Source of the DNA: Nitrospirota bacterium
GTDB taxonomy: Bacteria; Nitrospirota; Thermodesulfovibrionia; Thermodesulfovibrionales; Magnetobacteriaceae
Direction: 5' to 3'
NCBI GenBank assembly: GCA_015233015.1
Contig: JADFYO010000029.1
Span: 1-41,233, forward strand
Length of the DNA: 41,233 nucleotides
Positions 7,016-15,163 of this stretch are shown here, piece after piece (positions within the stretch are counted from its first letter, which is position 1; each line of letters starts with the position of its first letter). A program made the translations under genes and the position numbers. The notes beneath the pieces are model-generated. The model was given only the letters and a program-made list of their open reading frames with translations, was not told the DNA's origin and did not search any database.

Positions 7016-9718
7016 ATGGAGAATATGGAAGAACAAAGACCGTCGCCCGATGCCCTGTTGGCTCAGTTTAAGCAGGAAGAGGCGCGTAAGAGGCAAGGCA
7101 ATCTGAAAATATTCTTCGGCTCAGCCCCCGGTGTGGGAAAAACCTATGCCATGCTCGAGGCCGCCCGTCAAAAGAAATCCGATGGCATGGACGTTGTCGT
7201 TGGAGTAGTGGAGACACACAAACGTGCAGAAACGGAGAAACTCCTTGACGGCCTTGAGGTAATGGGGCGTAAAAGTGTCGATTACCGCGGCTCTGTCTTG
7301 TATGAATTTGACATTGACCAGGCCATAAAGCGCAAACCTTCGCTTATACTTGTAGATGAGCTTGCCCACACAAACGCCCCAGACAGCCGCCACAAAAAGA
7401 GATGGCAGGATGTGTTCGAACTCCTCGAAGCCGGCATGGACGTTTACTCAACGCTCAACGTCCAGCACGTGGAGAGCCTCAGTGACATCGTTACACAAAT
7501 TACCGGCATAACGATTAGAGAAACTTTGCCTGATTTAGTTCTTGAGCGGGCCGATGAGATTGCCCTTGTCGATATCACCCCTGATGAGCTTTTACAGAGA
7601 CTTAAGGATGGGAAGGTATATATGCCTGAGCTGGCAGTGCAGGCAAGTGGGAATTTTTTCAGAAAAGGCAATTTGCTTGCCCTGAGAGAACTTGCGCTTC
7701 GAACAACGGCAGGGCGCGTCGATGAACAGATGCAGAGTTACCGCGAGGGAAAGAGCGTCAAAGAAGTGTGGCCTGCCGCCGAGAGGATTTTGGTAAGCAT
7801 AAGCTCAAATCCACGCTCGATACGCTTGATACGCGCCGCAAAGAGAATGGCGACCGGCCTTAGGGCCGAGTGGATAGCCGTTAATGTGGAAGCGCCGTCA
7901 AAAGTAAAACCCACAAAGGCAGATCTCGCAAAACTTGCAGGGCATATTCGTCTGGCCGAAACCCTTGGCGCAGAAACAGTAACTCTCTCGGCTCAGAAGG
8001 CCAGTGAGGAAATCCTGCACTATGCAAGAAGCCGCAACGTTACTAAGATAATTATAGGCAAGCCGGCACATCCCCGATGGAAGGACATCCTATTCGGCTC
8101 CATGCTCGATGAAATAGTGAGGGGAAGCGGTGATATCGATGTATATGTAATAAGCGGCGATAAGGGGCAGCCAGCGCCGGTACAGGTTATAAAATCAAAA
8201 AGAAAGCCACTGGCCATGAGAGATATTACACTCAGCGCCATAACTGTTGCGGTCTGTACGGCTGTTGCCCAATTGTTGGATAGTTATGCGGCTCTGTCCG
8301 ATATTGCAATGGTCTATTTGCTTGGTGTAGTGTTTACGGCAACTCGTGCAGGGAAAATACCGTCTTTCCTTACTGCGCTTTTTGGAGTGTTGGCGTTCGA
8401 TTTTTTCTTTGTACCCCCGCGCTATAGCCTTCAGGTAAGCTCTCCAGGTTATCTTTTTACATTTGCCGTAATGTTTTCCATAGCGCTTGTTATAAGCAAA
8501 CTTACGTCAAAGGTTAAGGCGCAGGCCGATGCCGCCAGGCAGCGTCAGCAAATCACGGCATCGCTTTTCAACCTGAGCCGTAAGCTGGTCAACGAGCAGG
8601 ACATTGAGCACCTTAGCGCACTGGTCATAAATCATATAGCCGATGCCTTATCCTGCAGGGCAGTTGTGCTTCTGCCCGATGATATGGGAAAACTGGAGGC
8701 TAAGGCGGCTGTATCCGATACCTTTGAGCTTGACCAGAAGGAATACGGCGTTGCGAAGTGGTGTTTTGACCATAAGCATCAGGCCGGGTTTTCTACGGAT
8801 ACGCTCTCCGGCGCTAAGGCAATGTATCTGCCTCTTGTTGCGGGAGCTAAGGCCGTAGGGGTAGTTGGAGTGCTTATTGAACCTGCTCAGGAGTATTTTG
8901 AACAGGGACAGATTCACATTCTGGAGAGTATTGCAAACCAAACGGCTATGGCCATAGAGCGGATAATGCTTTCAACGGAGGCTCAGCAGGCACTTCTGAA
9001 GGCGGAAGCCGAAACCCTGCGCAACACCCTCCTTAGCTCTATATCCCATGACCTGCGCACCCCCCTTGCGGCCATTACGGGTGCCGCCTCCACACTTCTT
9101 GAAAAAGACATGGACTTCAATTCTTATGAAAAGCATGAGCTGCTTCAGACCATATATGAGGAGGCCGAACATCTTAACCAGATAATCCGGAATATTCTCA
9201 ACATGACACGCATAGAGGCCGGTGGTATAACCGTAAAAAAACAGTGGCAGTTCATCGAGGAAATCGTAGGCGCCGCCCTTAACCGCATTTCGGAAAAACT
9301 TGGGGACAGACCTGTAGAGATGAGCTTCCCCGAGGATTTGCCGATGCTGCTGTTCGACCCGCTTCTAATTGAACAGGTGCTGATGAATCTCATGGATAAC
9401 GCCATTAAATATACGCCTCACGATACACCCATAGAGCTTGCGGCAGCAGTCAAGGACGGCGCCGTTGTTATGGAGGTTAAAGACAGAGGCCCTGGACTGA
9501 CCCCCGGTGAAGAGGAACGAATATTTGATAAGTTTGTACGAAGCTCCTCCAAAGGCGGAGGTATTGGGCTTGGGCTGACAATCTGCCGCGCTATCGTCTC
9601 AGCCCATGGCGGAGTAATAAGTGCGCAAAACAGGCAAGGGGGAGGGGCTGTGTTTACATTCTCACTCCCTATCGTAAACCAACCTGACGCCACAGCAGAG
9701 CACGCTGGAGTGAGATAA
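7016..9718 (+). CDS. kdpD: KdpD, potassium-responsive sensor histidine kinase
   Basis: The protein has 900 residues, matching full-length KdpD. In order it has an N-terminal KdpD domain with a Walker A motif (GSAPGVGKT, about residue 32) and VDELAHTNAPDSRHKKRWQD; a UspA-like domain (about 250-380); four closely spaced transmembrane helices (about 400-500); a GAF-like region (about 530-645); a HisKA domain with SISHDLRTPLAA and phospho-acceptor His678; and a HATPase domain (NLMDNAIKYTP, DRGPGL, GGGIGLGL). It phosphorylates KdpE in response to low K+ or osmotic signals. The start is uncertain between ATGs at 7016 and 7025, since neither has a good ribosome-binding site. Confidence 0.97.
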   Translation: MENMEEQRPSPDALLAQFKQEEARKRQGNLKIFFGSAPGVGKTYAMLEAARQKKSDGMDVVVGVVETHKRAETEKLLDGLEVMGRKSVDYRGSVLYEFDIDQAIKRKPSLILVDELAHTNAPDSRHKKRWQDVFELLEAGMDVYSTLNVQHVESLSDIVTQITGITIRETLPDLVLERADEIALVDITPDELLQRLKDGKVYMPELAVQASGNFFRKGNLLALRELALRTTAGRVDEQMQSYREGKSVKEVWPAAERILVSISSNPRSIRLIRAAKRMATGLRAEWIAVNVEAPSKVKPTKADLAKLAGHIRLAETLGAETVTLSAQKASEEILHYARSRNVTKIIIGKPAHPRWKDILFGSMLDEIVRGSGDIDVYVISGDKGQPAPVQVIKSKRKPLAMRDITLSAITVAVCTAVAQLLDSYAALSDIAMVYLLGVVFTATRAGKIPSFLTALFGVLAFDFFFVPPRYSLQVSSPGYLFTFAVMFSIALVISKLTSKVKAQADAARQRQQITASLFNLSRKLVNEQDIEHLSALVINHIADALSCRAVVLLPDDMGKLEAKAAVSDTFELDQKEYGVAKWCFDHKHQAGFSTDTLSGAKAMYLPLVAGAKAVGVVGVLIEPAQEYFEQGQIHILESIANQTAMAIERIMLSTEAQQALLKAEAETLRNTLLSSISHDLRTPLAAITGAASTLLEKDMDFNSYEKHELLQTIYEEAEHLNQIIRNILNMTRIEAGGITVKKQWQFIEEIVGAALNRISEKLGDRPVEMSFPEDLPMLLFDPLLIEQVLMNLMDNAIKYTPHDTPIELAAAVKDGAVVMEVKDRGPGLTPGEEERIFDKFVRSSSKGGGIGLGLTICRAIVSAHGGVISAQNRQGGGAVFTFSLPIVNQPDATAEHAGVR

Positions 9719-9719
9719 A

Positions 9720-10406
9720 TTGGAAAACGGCCTTATCCTTCTCGTAGAAGATGAAGCTCAAATGCTCCGCTTCCTGCGCATTACAATAAAGGGGCATGGG
9801 TACAGACTTATCGAGGCTGAAACTGCAAAGGATGGTTTAATGCAGGCGGCAATGCGCAATCCAGACGCAATATTGCTTGATTTGGGACTTCCCGATATGG
9901 ATGGCATCGAGGTAATAAAACAGCTTCGCGGCTGGAGTGACGCCTCTGTCATAGTCATATCGGCAAGGGAACAGGAGGAGGACAAGATAAAGGCGCTGGA
10001 CATGGGGGCTGACGACTATCTGACAAAACCATTCAGTGCCGGTGAGCTGCTTGCCCGCATACGTGTGGCCTTCCGGCATAAGGCTACAGCTGCACAGGGG
10101 CAGCACATATTCACCGTTTATGATATGAAGGTTGATCTTTCTACCAGACAGGTTTATATAAAGGACGAGGAAATTCACTTAACGCCAATCGAGTACAACC
10201 TTTTGACGGTATTGATAAAAAATGCCGGCAAGGTTGTAACTCATTCTCACCTTCTCAAAGAGGTTTGGGGGGTAAATTACGCAAACCAAACGCAATATCT
10301 GAGGGTTTACATGGCGCAGCTTCGCCGCAAGCTCGAATCTAATCCTGCGCGCCCAAAGTTTTTAGTAAATGAACCGGCAATCGGTTACAGGCTGAAATTA
10401 ACCTGA
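9720..10406 (+). CDS. kdpE: KdpE, OmpR-family response regulator
   Basis: The 228-residue protein has an N-terminal receiver with acidic pocket (VEDEA), phospho-acceptor Asp54 in LLDLGLPDMDG, and the conserved Lys in DYLTKPF. A winged-helix DNA-binding domain of the OmpR/PhoB type follows (about 130-226; HLTPIEYNLL, LRVYMAQLRRKLE). Phosphorylated KdpE activates kdpFABC. Translation starts at a TTG one base after the kdpD stop, with GGAG 9 bases upstream, consistent with coupling. It is convergent with the next gene. Confidence 0.97.
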   Translation: MENGLILLVEDEAQMLRFLRITIKGHGYRLIEAETAKDGLMQAAMRNPDAILLDLGLPDMDGIEVIKQLRGWSDASVIVISAREQEEDKIKALDMGADDYLTKPFSAGELLARIRVAFRHKATAAQGQHIFTVYDMKVDLSTRQVYIKDEEIHLTPIEYNLLTVLIKNAGKVVTHSHLLKEVWGVNYANQTQYLRVYMAQLRRKLESNPARPKFLVNEPAIGYRLKLT

Positions 10407-10465
10407 AACGAAGTTGCGATCTGCGGACAGACTGTGTCACAATAGCCATCAGCTGGAGTACAGAA

Positions 10466-10481
10466 GCCGCCAACGGGCGGC
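10466..10481. other. Short GC hairpin downstream of kdpE
   Basis: GCCGCC (10466-10471) and GGCGGC (10476-10481) form a 6-bp stem around AACG, about 60 bases after the kdpE stop. No T-tract follows. It lies in a 171-base convergent intergenic stretch in which I see no gene. Confidence 0.4.
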
Positions 10482-10522
10482 AGCCCAAATTCAGCGGATA
10501 AAACATGTGCGAGAACAGGGGT

Positions 10523-10543
10523 GAAGGGGGATTATCCCCCTTC
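10523..10543. terminator. Bidirectional terminator-like hairpin between convergent genes
   Basis: GAAGGGGG (10523-10530) pairs with CCCCCTTC (10536-10543) around ATTAT, whose outer A and T can also pair, giving up to a 9-bp stem. It sits between kdpE (plus) and the SpoIIAA-like gene (minus), the expected place for a shared terminator. Neither side has a strong T-tract. Confidence 0.55.
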
Positions 10544-10577
10544 GTCGTTAATCATTATACAGACTTATTGACTACTC

Positions 10578-10931
10578 TCAGGATTTCAGCCACGACAGCG
10601 CGGCGTCAAGATCGTTGTGAAACACCTTGTGATTTTTCGACAATATGAAGGCAATCGAGGCAAGAAAGGCTGTTGCCGCACCCGGCACTACCGTAGCACT
10701 CTTTTGTACCTTATCTCTTATCTTTGCATCGAATGATTTCATCTCCATAGCCAGTTTCATAGAGGGGGAGTCCATATTTAATGTATTGTATAGAATGCGT
10801 GTGCTCTGGGATTTACTTAAAAGGTCTTCAATGCCGGCGGCGGCTTGTTTCACTATTTCCATATCCATCTCGCCTGTATATACCGCTATAATTATCCCAT
10901 CCTGAAGCGTAACCTCCGCCGAACCTTTCAT
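10578..10931 (-). CDS. SpoIIAA-like (STAS/SEC14-like) small protein
   Basis: The 117-residue protein has the alternating strand/helix pattern of SpoIIAA-like proteins: an opening strand (GIIIAVYTGEMD), a helix followed by RILYNTLNMDS, the ATVVPG strand, and the common ending HNDLDAALSWLKS. Members of this fold often modulate partner proteins; lipid or anti-sigma partners are known for some, but none can be assigned here. Its ATG overlaps the motB stop by 4 bases (ATGA), so it is co-translated with the stator genes and may act on motility. Confidence 0.65.
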   Translation of the reverse strand: MKGSAEVTLQDGIIIAVYTGEMDMEIVKQAAAGIEDLLSKSQSTRILYNTLNMDSPSMKLAMEMKSFDAKIRDKVQKSATVVPGAATAFLASIAFILSKNHKVFHNDLDAALSWLKS

Positions 10932-12202
10932 TGCTTCCCCTCCTTTTTTTTATTACTCCTATCATCCTTAAGCAGATCAATCGGCTCATTGGCTTTATCA
11001 TTAGCCGCAGGTGCGGCTTTTACATTATTCTTAAGCATATCAGCCGGCGCATTGGCCTTATTATTTTTATCGATTGCAGTTTTTATATTCTTATTCAGTA
11101 TATCGGTCTGAAAACTTGCGTTATCGCCCTTGTTAGCGGCAGGCGCAACTATCTCGGCAGGCGCAGCCTTTATGTTCTTCTTAATTATATCGGCCTTTAC
11201 ATTGGCAGGGTTCGTCGAATATACCAGAATAGTTATCCTTCGGTTTCTCGGGTCGTTGGGATTTTCTTTGATCAGAGGTTCGGTCGAGGCAAATCCTGCC
11301 ACCCTCGATAAGTTATTAGGGTCAATGCCGTCGTACTCGAGTTCCCGCCGGGCAGCCGATGCCCTGTCGGTTGAGAGTTCCCAGTTTGTATATTTACTGC
11401 CAGCATAACCCAGTGCGTCCGTATGGCCCTCTATCGAGAGCTTTACGTCTCGCAGTGTCAGGAGATCTGTCGTTATAATCTTCAGTATCTTCTTAGCGTC
11501 AGGCATCAGCTCAGGGCTTCCAAGGGCAAACATGGGTTTGCCGGCCTTGTCAACAATCTGGATTCTCACGCCGCCCTCGATAACATCTACCAGTACCTGA
11601 TCTTTTAATTCGGAGCTTTTGTCCCCTATTTCTAATTTAAGTTTCTCCCCTATGTCTCTTTTCAGCTTCTCCTTGAACCTTTCGGCGTTGATGGACTCCG
11701 CGGGCGCTGCGTTTGCGGCCATGGCTTCTTTGATTTTTTCCTCTACGTTGCCCTTCTCCTTTTTCAGTTTCTCCAGGAGTTCTTCAAGTTTTTCCGCTTG
11801 AGCAGGCATAGCAAGCTTGAGTTCCTGTTCCGTTGCCTCTATCTCTTTTTTCAGCTTTTCAGCAATCGCTTTGAGCTTTTTGACCTCTTCCGCCTCCGCG
11901 GGAGAGGCGCCTTCGACCTTTTCCTCTACCTCCCTCGGGGATGATGTGACATTTGAGTCAACCACATCCTTACCCCTTCCTATAAAATACATGGACATGG
12001 CGCTAAACATGCTCAAATTTTTAAAATACGTCGAAAGCTGCAACTTTTTCGATGCGGAGGTCATATTAAGCAGCCACATCAGGAGGAAAAAGGCCATCAT
12101 CGCGGTAACAAAATCCGCGTAAGCCACCTTCCACGAGCCGCCATGTCCGCCGCCATGCCCGGCCTTCTTCTTTCGCTTTATTATTATGTTTTGTCCTTTC
12201 AT
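10928..12202 (-). CDS. motB: MotB-type flagellar stator protein with repeat-bearing tail
   Basis: The 424-residue protein is longer than typical MotB (about 250-310). The N-terminus has KAGHGGGHGGSWKVAYADF with the ion-path Asp30 at the start of its one transmembrane helix (about 28-48). A long charged coiled-coil region (about 88-165) follows, then an OmpA-like peptidoglycan-binding domain (about 205-330; SIEGHTDALGY, STDRASAARREL, NRRITILVY). After it comes an extra 90-residue tail with four related units: ADIIKKNIKAAPA (337), TDILNKNIKTAID (366), ADMLKNNVKAAPA (387) and a partial IDLLKDD (408). MotB anchors the stator to the cell wall. It begins 7 bases after motA. Confidence 0.92.
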   Translation of the reverse strand: MKGQNIIIKRKKKAGHGGGHGGSWKVAYADFVTAMMAFFLLMWLLNMTSASKKLQLSTYFKNLSMFSAMSMYFIGRGKDVVDSNVTSSPREVEEKVEGASPAEAEEVKKLKAIAEKLKKEIEATEQELKLAMPAQAEKLEELLEKLKKEKGNVEEKIKEAMAANAAPAESINAERFKEKLKRDIGEKLKLEIGDKSSELKDQVLVDVIEGGVRIQIVDKAGKPMFALGSPELMPDAKKILKIITTDLLTLRDVKLSIEGHTDALGYAGSKYTNWELSTDRASAARRELEYDGIDPNNLSRVAGFASTEPLIKENPNDPRNRRITILVYSTNPANVKADIIKKNIKAAPAEIVAPAANKGDNASFQTDILNKNIKTAIDKNNKANAPADMLKNNVKAAPAANDKANEPIDLLKDDRSNKKKEGKQ

Positions 12203-12209
12203 TTTCTAA

Positions 12210-13058
12210 TCATTTCCTGACGGCGTTCTCAAGCTCGGAAAATGTCGGCCTGTCGTGCCCTGGAATTGCCCTCCTGCCGGACTCTACCGCTATCTGAGGC
12301 GCTGCCCCGCCCACGAAGGCCACTAGCGCAGTCTTTATTACGTAAAATATAATTTCCCCTTCTTTTGCCTTCAACTCAAGGTTCGTCGCTATCGGCCCGA
12401 CAAATCCATAACACAACAGCACGCCCAAAAACGTCCCCACAAGGGCCGACCCTATGCAGTGTCCCAAAATAGCGGGAGGTTCCGATATCTTCTCCATCGT
12501 CAACACCACGCCAAGCACCGCCGCCACTATTCCAAAGCCGGGCAAGGCGTCCCCCATCTTTTGAAGTGCCATAGCCGGAAGTATTTCCTCGTTCGCGTTG
12601 GCTTCAATGTCTATGTCCAGTAAATCCGCCAGCTCATGGGGCGGCATATTGGTAGTTATAATAACCTTTAGATTATCGCAAATAAACCGCATCGCGTGAT
12701 GGTTCGATATTACGCTCTTGTACTTTGAGAACATGGGGCTTTTATTCGGCTCTTCCACATCCGCCTCGATAGATATCAGACCTTCTTTTCTCACCTTGGA
12801 AAACACAATAGAGAGCAAAGCAAGCATCTCTAAATAATCCTGTTTTGTATGCCCTCCCTCTTTCAATATCGATGTAACGTTTGATATTACTCCTTTAACC
12901 ACCTTCATCGGCGACCCAACAACCAGCGACCCGAATGCCGAGCCGAATATTATCAAAAGCTCCGGGGGATTTAACAGGAGCGCAACATTGCCCTCCTCAA
13001 TCAGATACCCTCCAAGTATGGCCCCTATCACCATGAGCATTCCTATTATTACTGTCAT
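12210..13058 (-). CDS. motA: MotA-type flagellar stator protein
   Basis: The 282-residue protein has the usual MotA length and four transmembrane segments (about 3-22, 31-50, 168-190 and 200-225). Conserved features include GDALPGFGIVAAVLGVV with its mechanistically important Pro, and VGTFLGVLLCYGFVGPI. The N-terminus MTVIIGMLMVIGAILGGYL is also typical. MotA forms the ring around MotB that couples ion flow to rotation of the flagellar switch complex. The Asp/MotA sequence type suggests proton coupling, but this is not proven here. It lies between the PilZ gene and motB in one operon. Confidence 0.95.
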   Translation of the reverse strand: MTVIIGMLMVIGAILGGYLIEEGNVALLLNPPELLIIFGSAFGSLVVGSPMKVVKGVISNVTSILKEGGHTKQDYLEMLALLSIVFSKVRKEGLISIEADVEEPNKSPMFSKYKSVISNHHAMRFICDNLKVIITTNMPPHELADLLDIDIEANANEEILPAMALQKMGDALPGFGIVAAVLGVVLTMEKISEPPAILGHCIGSALVGTFLGVLLCYGFVGPIATNLELKAKEGEIIFYVIKTALVAFVGGAAPQIAVESGRRAIPGHDRPTFSELENAVRK

Positions 13059-13082
13059 GTCAGATATACCGCCGTAATATTA

Positions 13083-13883
13083 TTATTTTCTTTCATGGTC
13101 AGCACCCTTGTCCTTGTAGAAATGATCACGTTGTTTTCTCAGCATCTCACGCTGTCTGTTTAAGGTATATCGAATTATCTCGTCCCTTACGTCTTCCCCG
13201 ACATTGATGAAAGTAATCGATACCTCGCAATCGCCGGCATCGAGAGCTGCCGACATTATGACATTTCCATAAACAATAAGGCCAACCGGGGGCGACGACG
13301 GCAGCAGCATCTTTACTTCGACCAGATCTCCTTTCTCAAACTGGCAGGGGTATGACAGGCGCACTCCGGAGGCGCTTATGTTGACCTCCTTCTCCTCGGC
13401 GTCCACCAGTCCTTCCTTCTCCAACGACAGCTTATCCAATATCAAACCCAGCTTCATATCTATATCGAGCAGCATCTTCCACAACACAGGGCTTACTGTC
13501 TCGTCCGGGATATCCACGCTATAGCTTCTCAAATTCGACATCTCTTTGCCAAACTCCGAGATAATCTTGGATTTTTTATTAGGACTTATAGCTTTGAGTT
13601 TTTTCACAACTATCGTCAGACAATCGTCCACCCGGAAAAAATCACGCTGTTCGGTACCAAGCCAGCGCAAATGCACATATTTGCCCTCTATAGAGGAGAC
13701 TTCTGTGTAGTAATCCGCCGCATCGGTCGATACCATAATGTGCTGTCCTTTTCTGAATTGTCCGGCGGTCACATCATCGACGTATAAGACCACAGCGTCC
13801 CCTTCTACCGAAAATATGGAGGTTTCGTACCGCTCAATCTTTGGTATTAACTTGCATGTTACAGCGTCACCTTTTGTCAGCAA
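13083..13883 (-). CDS. PilZ-domain protein, likely cyclic di-GMP-responsive motility brake
   Basis: The protein (266 residues from this start) has an N-terminal YcgR-like beta domain (about 1-100) and a PilZ domain. Both cyclic di-GMP-binding signatures are visible: RxxxR in QRDFFRVDD and NxSxxG in NISASGVRL. Unusually, about 85 residues separate them, including a helix (SPVLWKMLLDIDMKLGLILD) with heptad-like hydrophobic spacing, recalling tetrameric PilZ proteins. The start is a TTG at 13883 with AGGAGG 5 bases upstream; a GTG at 13925 would add 14 residues but has a poor site. It precedes motA by 24 bases, so it probably tunes the stator. Confidence 0.85.
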   Translation of the reverse strand: MLTKGDAVTCKLIPKIERYETSIFSVEGDAVVLYVDDVTAGQFRKGQHIMVSTDAADYYTEVSSIEGKYVHLRWLGTEQRDFFRVDDCLTIVVKKLKAISPNKKSKIISEFGKEMSNLRSYSVDIPDETVSPVLWKMLLDIDMKLGLILDKLSLEKEGLVDAEEKEVNISASGVRLSYPCQFEKGDLVEVKMLLPSSPPVGLIVYGNVIMSAALDAGDCEVSITFINVGEDVRDEIIRYTLNRQREMLRKQRDHFYKDKGADHERK

Positions 13884-13947
13884 CACACCCTCCTGAATCT
13901 CCCGGTCTGAATCTGCACAGCCCACACACTACGGGACACCTATGTAC

Positions 13948-13975
13948 ATTAACAAAAGACTAACCTGAGTGTCAA
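13948..13975 (-). promoter_or_regulatory. Putative promoter of the PilZ-motAB operon
   Basis: On the minus strand, a perfect -35 TTGACA (13975-13970) is followed after 16 bases by GTTAAT (13953-13948), a 4-of-6 match to the -10 consensus. Transcription would begin near 13941, leaving a leader of about 58 bases before the TTG start of the PilZ gene. No sigma-28 pattern was obvious. Confidence 0.4.
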
Positions 13976-14048
13976 GATTTTTACATGAGGCAATACGCAA
14001 TAAATTAAACTCAGGAAATCAAACTCCGGCGGCAGCTGTATTGTTATC

Positions 14049-14990
14049 TCAATTGCTTTGACGCATCCAGTTAAGCAGGCCCTTTGCCATTTTGTGTGTA
14101 AAGGTACCCTCTTTGATGTATTTTTTAAGGAATAACCTCGTTTTTGAGACAGGGGCGGCATTGTTTGAATTGTTGTTATAGCTTTCGTATATCGATTTGA
14201 TAGCCCATGTCATTTCCTTAAGGTGGTCAATGGCGGGATGAATCTCCGGTCCATAAACTGATTTTATTGTATTTGTGATAAGTTCATAGCACTCGAGGTG
14301 TGCGTTTAAGGGGTCCTTGAGAATTGTATTGCAACCGTGAAGCCTGTATGAAAGCAGTTTTTCATTTATTAAAAAATTACATCCTTTTTCGTTATATTTC
14401 AACGCCCTGACTGCGAAATCGTAATCGAGTATGTACCTTAGGTTATCAAAAGGGCCGATTTCGTTTGTTAAACCGGCCTTGAAAAAGAAGTTGGAGGTGC
14501 TTATCGTATAATTTCCCCCTAATATGGCCTTTAACGGGGATGCGGCCTGAAGGTAACCGTTTTTTAATTTGTTATACCACTTGAGCCAATGGTGTTCGGG
14601 GTCGTTCACGGGGTTCGAATGGCTGTCGATGAGCGTCAAGTCAGTTGTCTGGAAGATATAACCGCCCTCTTTTGCCGTGGTCAACATCCTGTCGAGGCGT
14701 TTTATATGATATGCGTCGTCGGAATTTATTATAGATATGTAATTGCCTGCCGCCAAAGAAACGCCGCGGTTAATGGCGGCATGTGAGCCGCCGTTTTCCT
14801 GAAAATAGTATTTAATTCGCGGGTCTTTGTACTTTTTTATGACCTTCTCGGTTGCATCCGTCGAGCCGTCGTTTATTATTATAAACTCAAAATCGGTAAA
14901 GGTCTGATTCAGGACGCTCTCTATCGCCTCACCCACGTAAAGTTCATGGTTATAAGCGGGCATCACAACGCTTATCTCCGGTTTTATCAT
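14049..14990 (-). CDS. Family-2 glycosyltransferase
   Basis: This 313-residue GT-A protein starts with the family-2 signature ISVVMPAYNHELYVGEAIES, then DFEFIIINDGSTDAT, and a nucleotide-sugar/metal-binding acidic motif INSDDAYH (about residue 90). Such enzymes transfer sugars from nucleotide donors, usually in polysaccharide or glycoprotein synthesis. The acceptor cannot be inferred. It lies upstream of the PilZ-mot operon on the same strand, separated by about 165 bases containing a separate promoter, and is divergent from another glycosyltransferase. Confidence 0.88.
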   Translation of the reverse strand: MIKPEISVVMPAYNHELYVGEAIESVLNQTFTDFEFIIINDGSTDATEKVIKKYKDPRIKYYFQENGGSHAAINRGVSLAAGNYISIINSDDAYHIKRLDRMLTTAKEGGYIFQTTDLTLIDSHSNPVNDPEHHWLKWYNKLKNGYLQAASPLKAILGGNYTISTSNFFFKAGLTNEIGPFDNLRYILDYDFAVRALKYNEKGCNFLINEKLLSYRLHGCNTILKDPLNAHLECYELITNTIKSVYGPEIHPAIDHLKEMTWAIKSIYESYNNNSNNAAPVSKTRLFLKKYIKEGTFTHKMAKGLLNWMRQSN

Positions 14991-15120
14991 CCTGTCCGCC
15001 TCGCCTTAAAAAAGCAGCATTCCCCTTTCGGATTTTTGCGTCTATATACGCTTTTCTGATATAATTTCATCCATTAGTCCTTAGTAAGCTGAATGTGAAT
15101 TATAGAAAAGTATGCTCTTT

Positions 15121-15156
15121 TTGTCAAGATATTTTATGCCCATAAAGATTTATAAT
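15121..15156 (+). promoter_or_regulatory. Putative promoter just before the large glycosyltransferase gene
   Basis: TTGTCA (15121-15126) and a perfect TATAAT (15151-15156) are present but 24 bases apart, so they do not form one canonical promoter; a weaker TAAAGA lies at 16 bases from the first. The TATAAT lies only 8 bases before the GTG start codon, and no Shine-Dalgarno sequence is seen, which would fit a leaderless or very short-leader transcript. Confidence 0.35.
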
Positions 15157-15163
15157 AACGATT

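Noticed and set aside
10425-10552. A shared mobile element between 10425-10552 and 25639-25826
   Set aside because: Both have ACTGTGTCA and end in CCCTTCGTCNTTAATC, but the sequence between them is not similar, so the match may be chance.
13949-14161. Minus-strand 70-codon frame at the end of the glycosyltransferase
   Set aside because: It overlaps the glycosyltransferase C-terminus in another frame and extends into the promoter region; no support.
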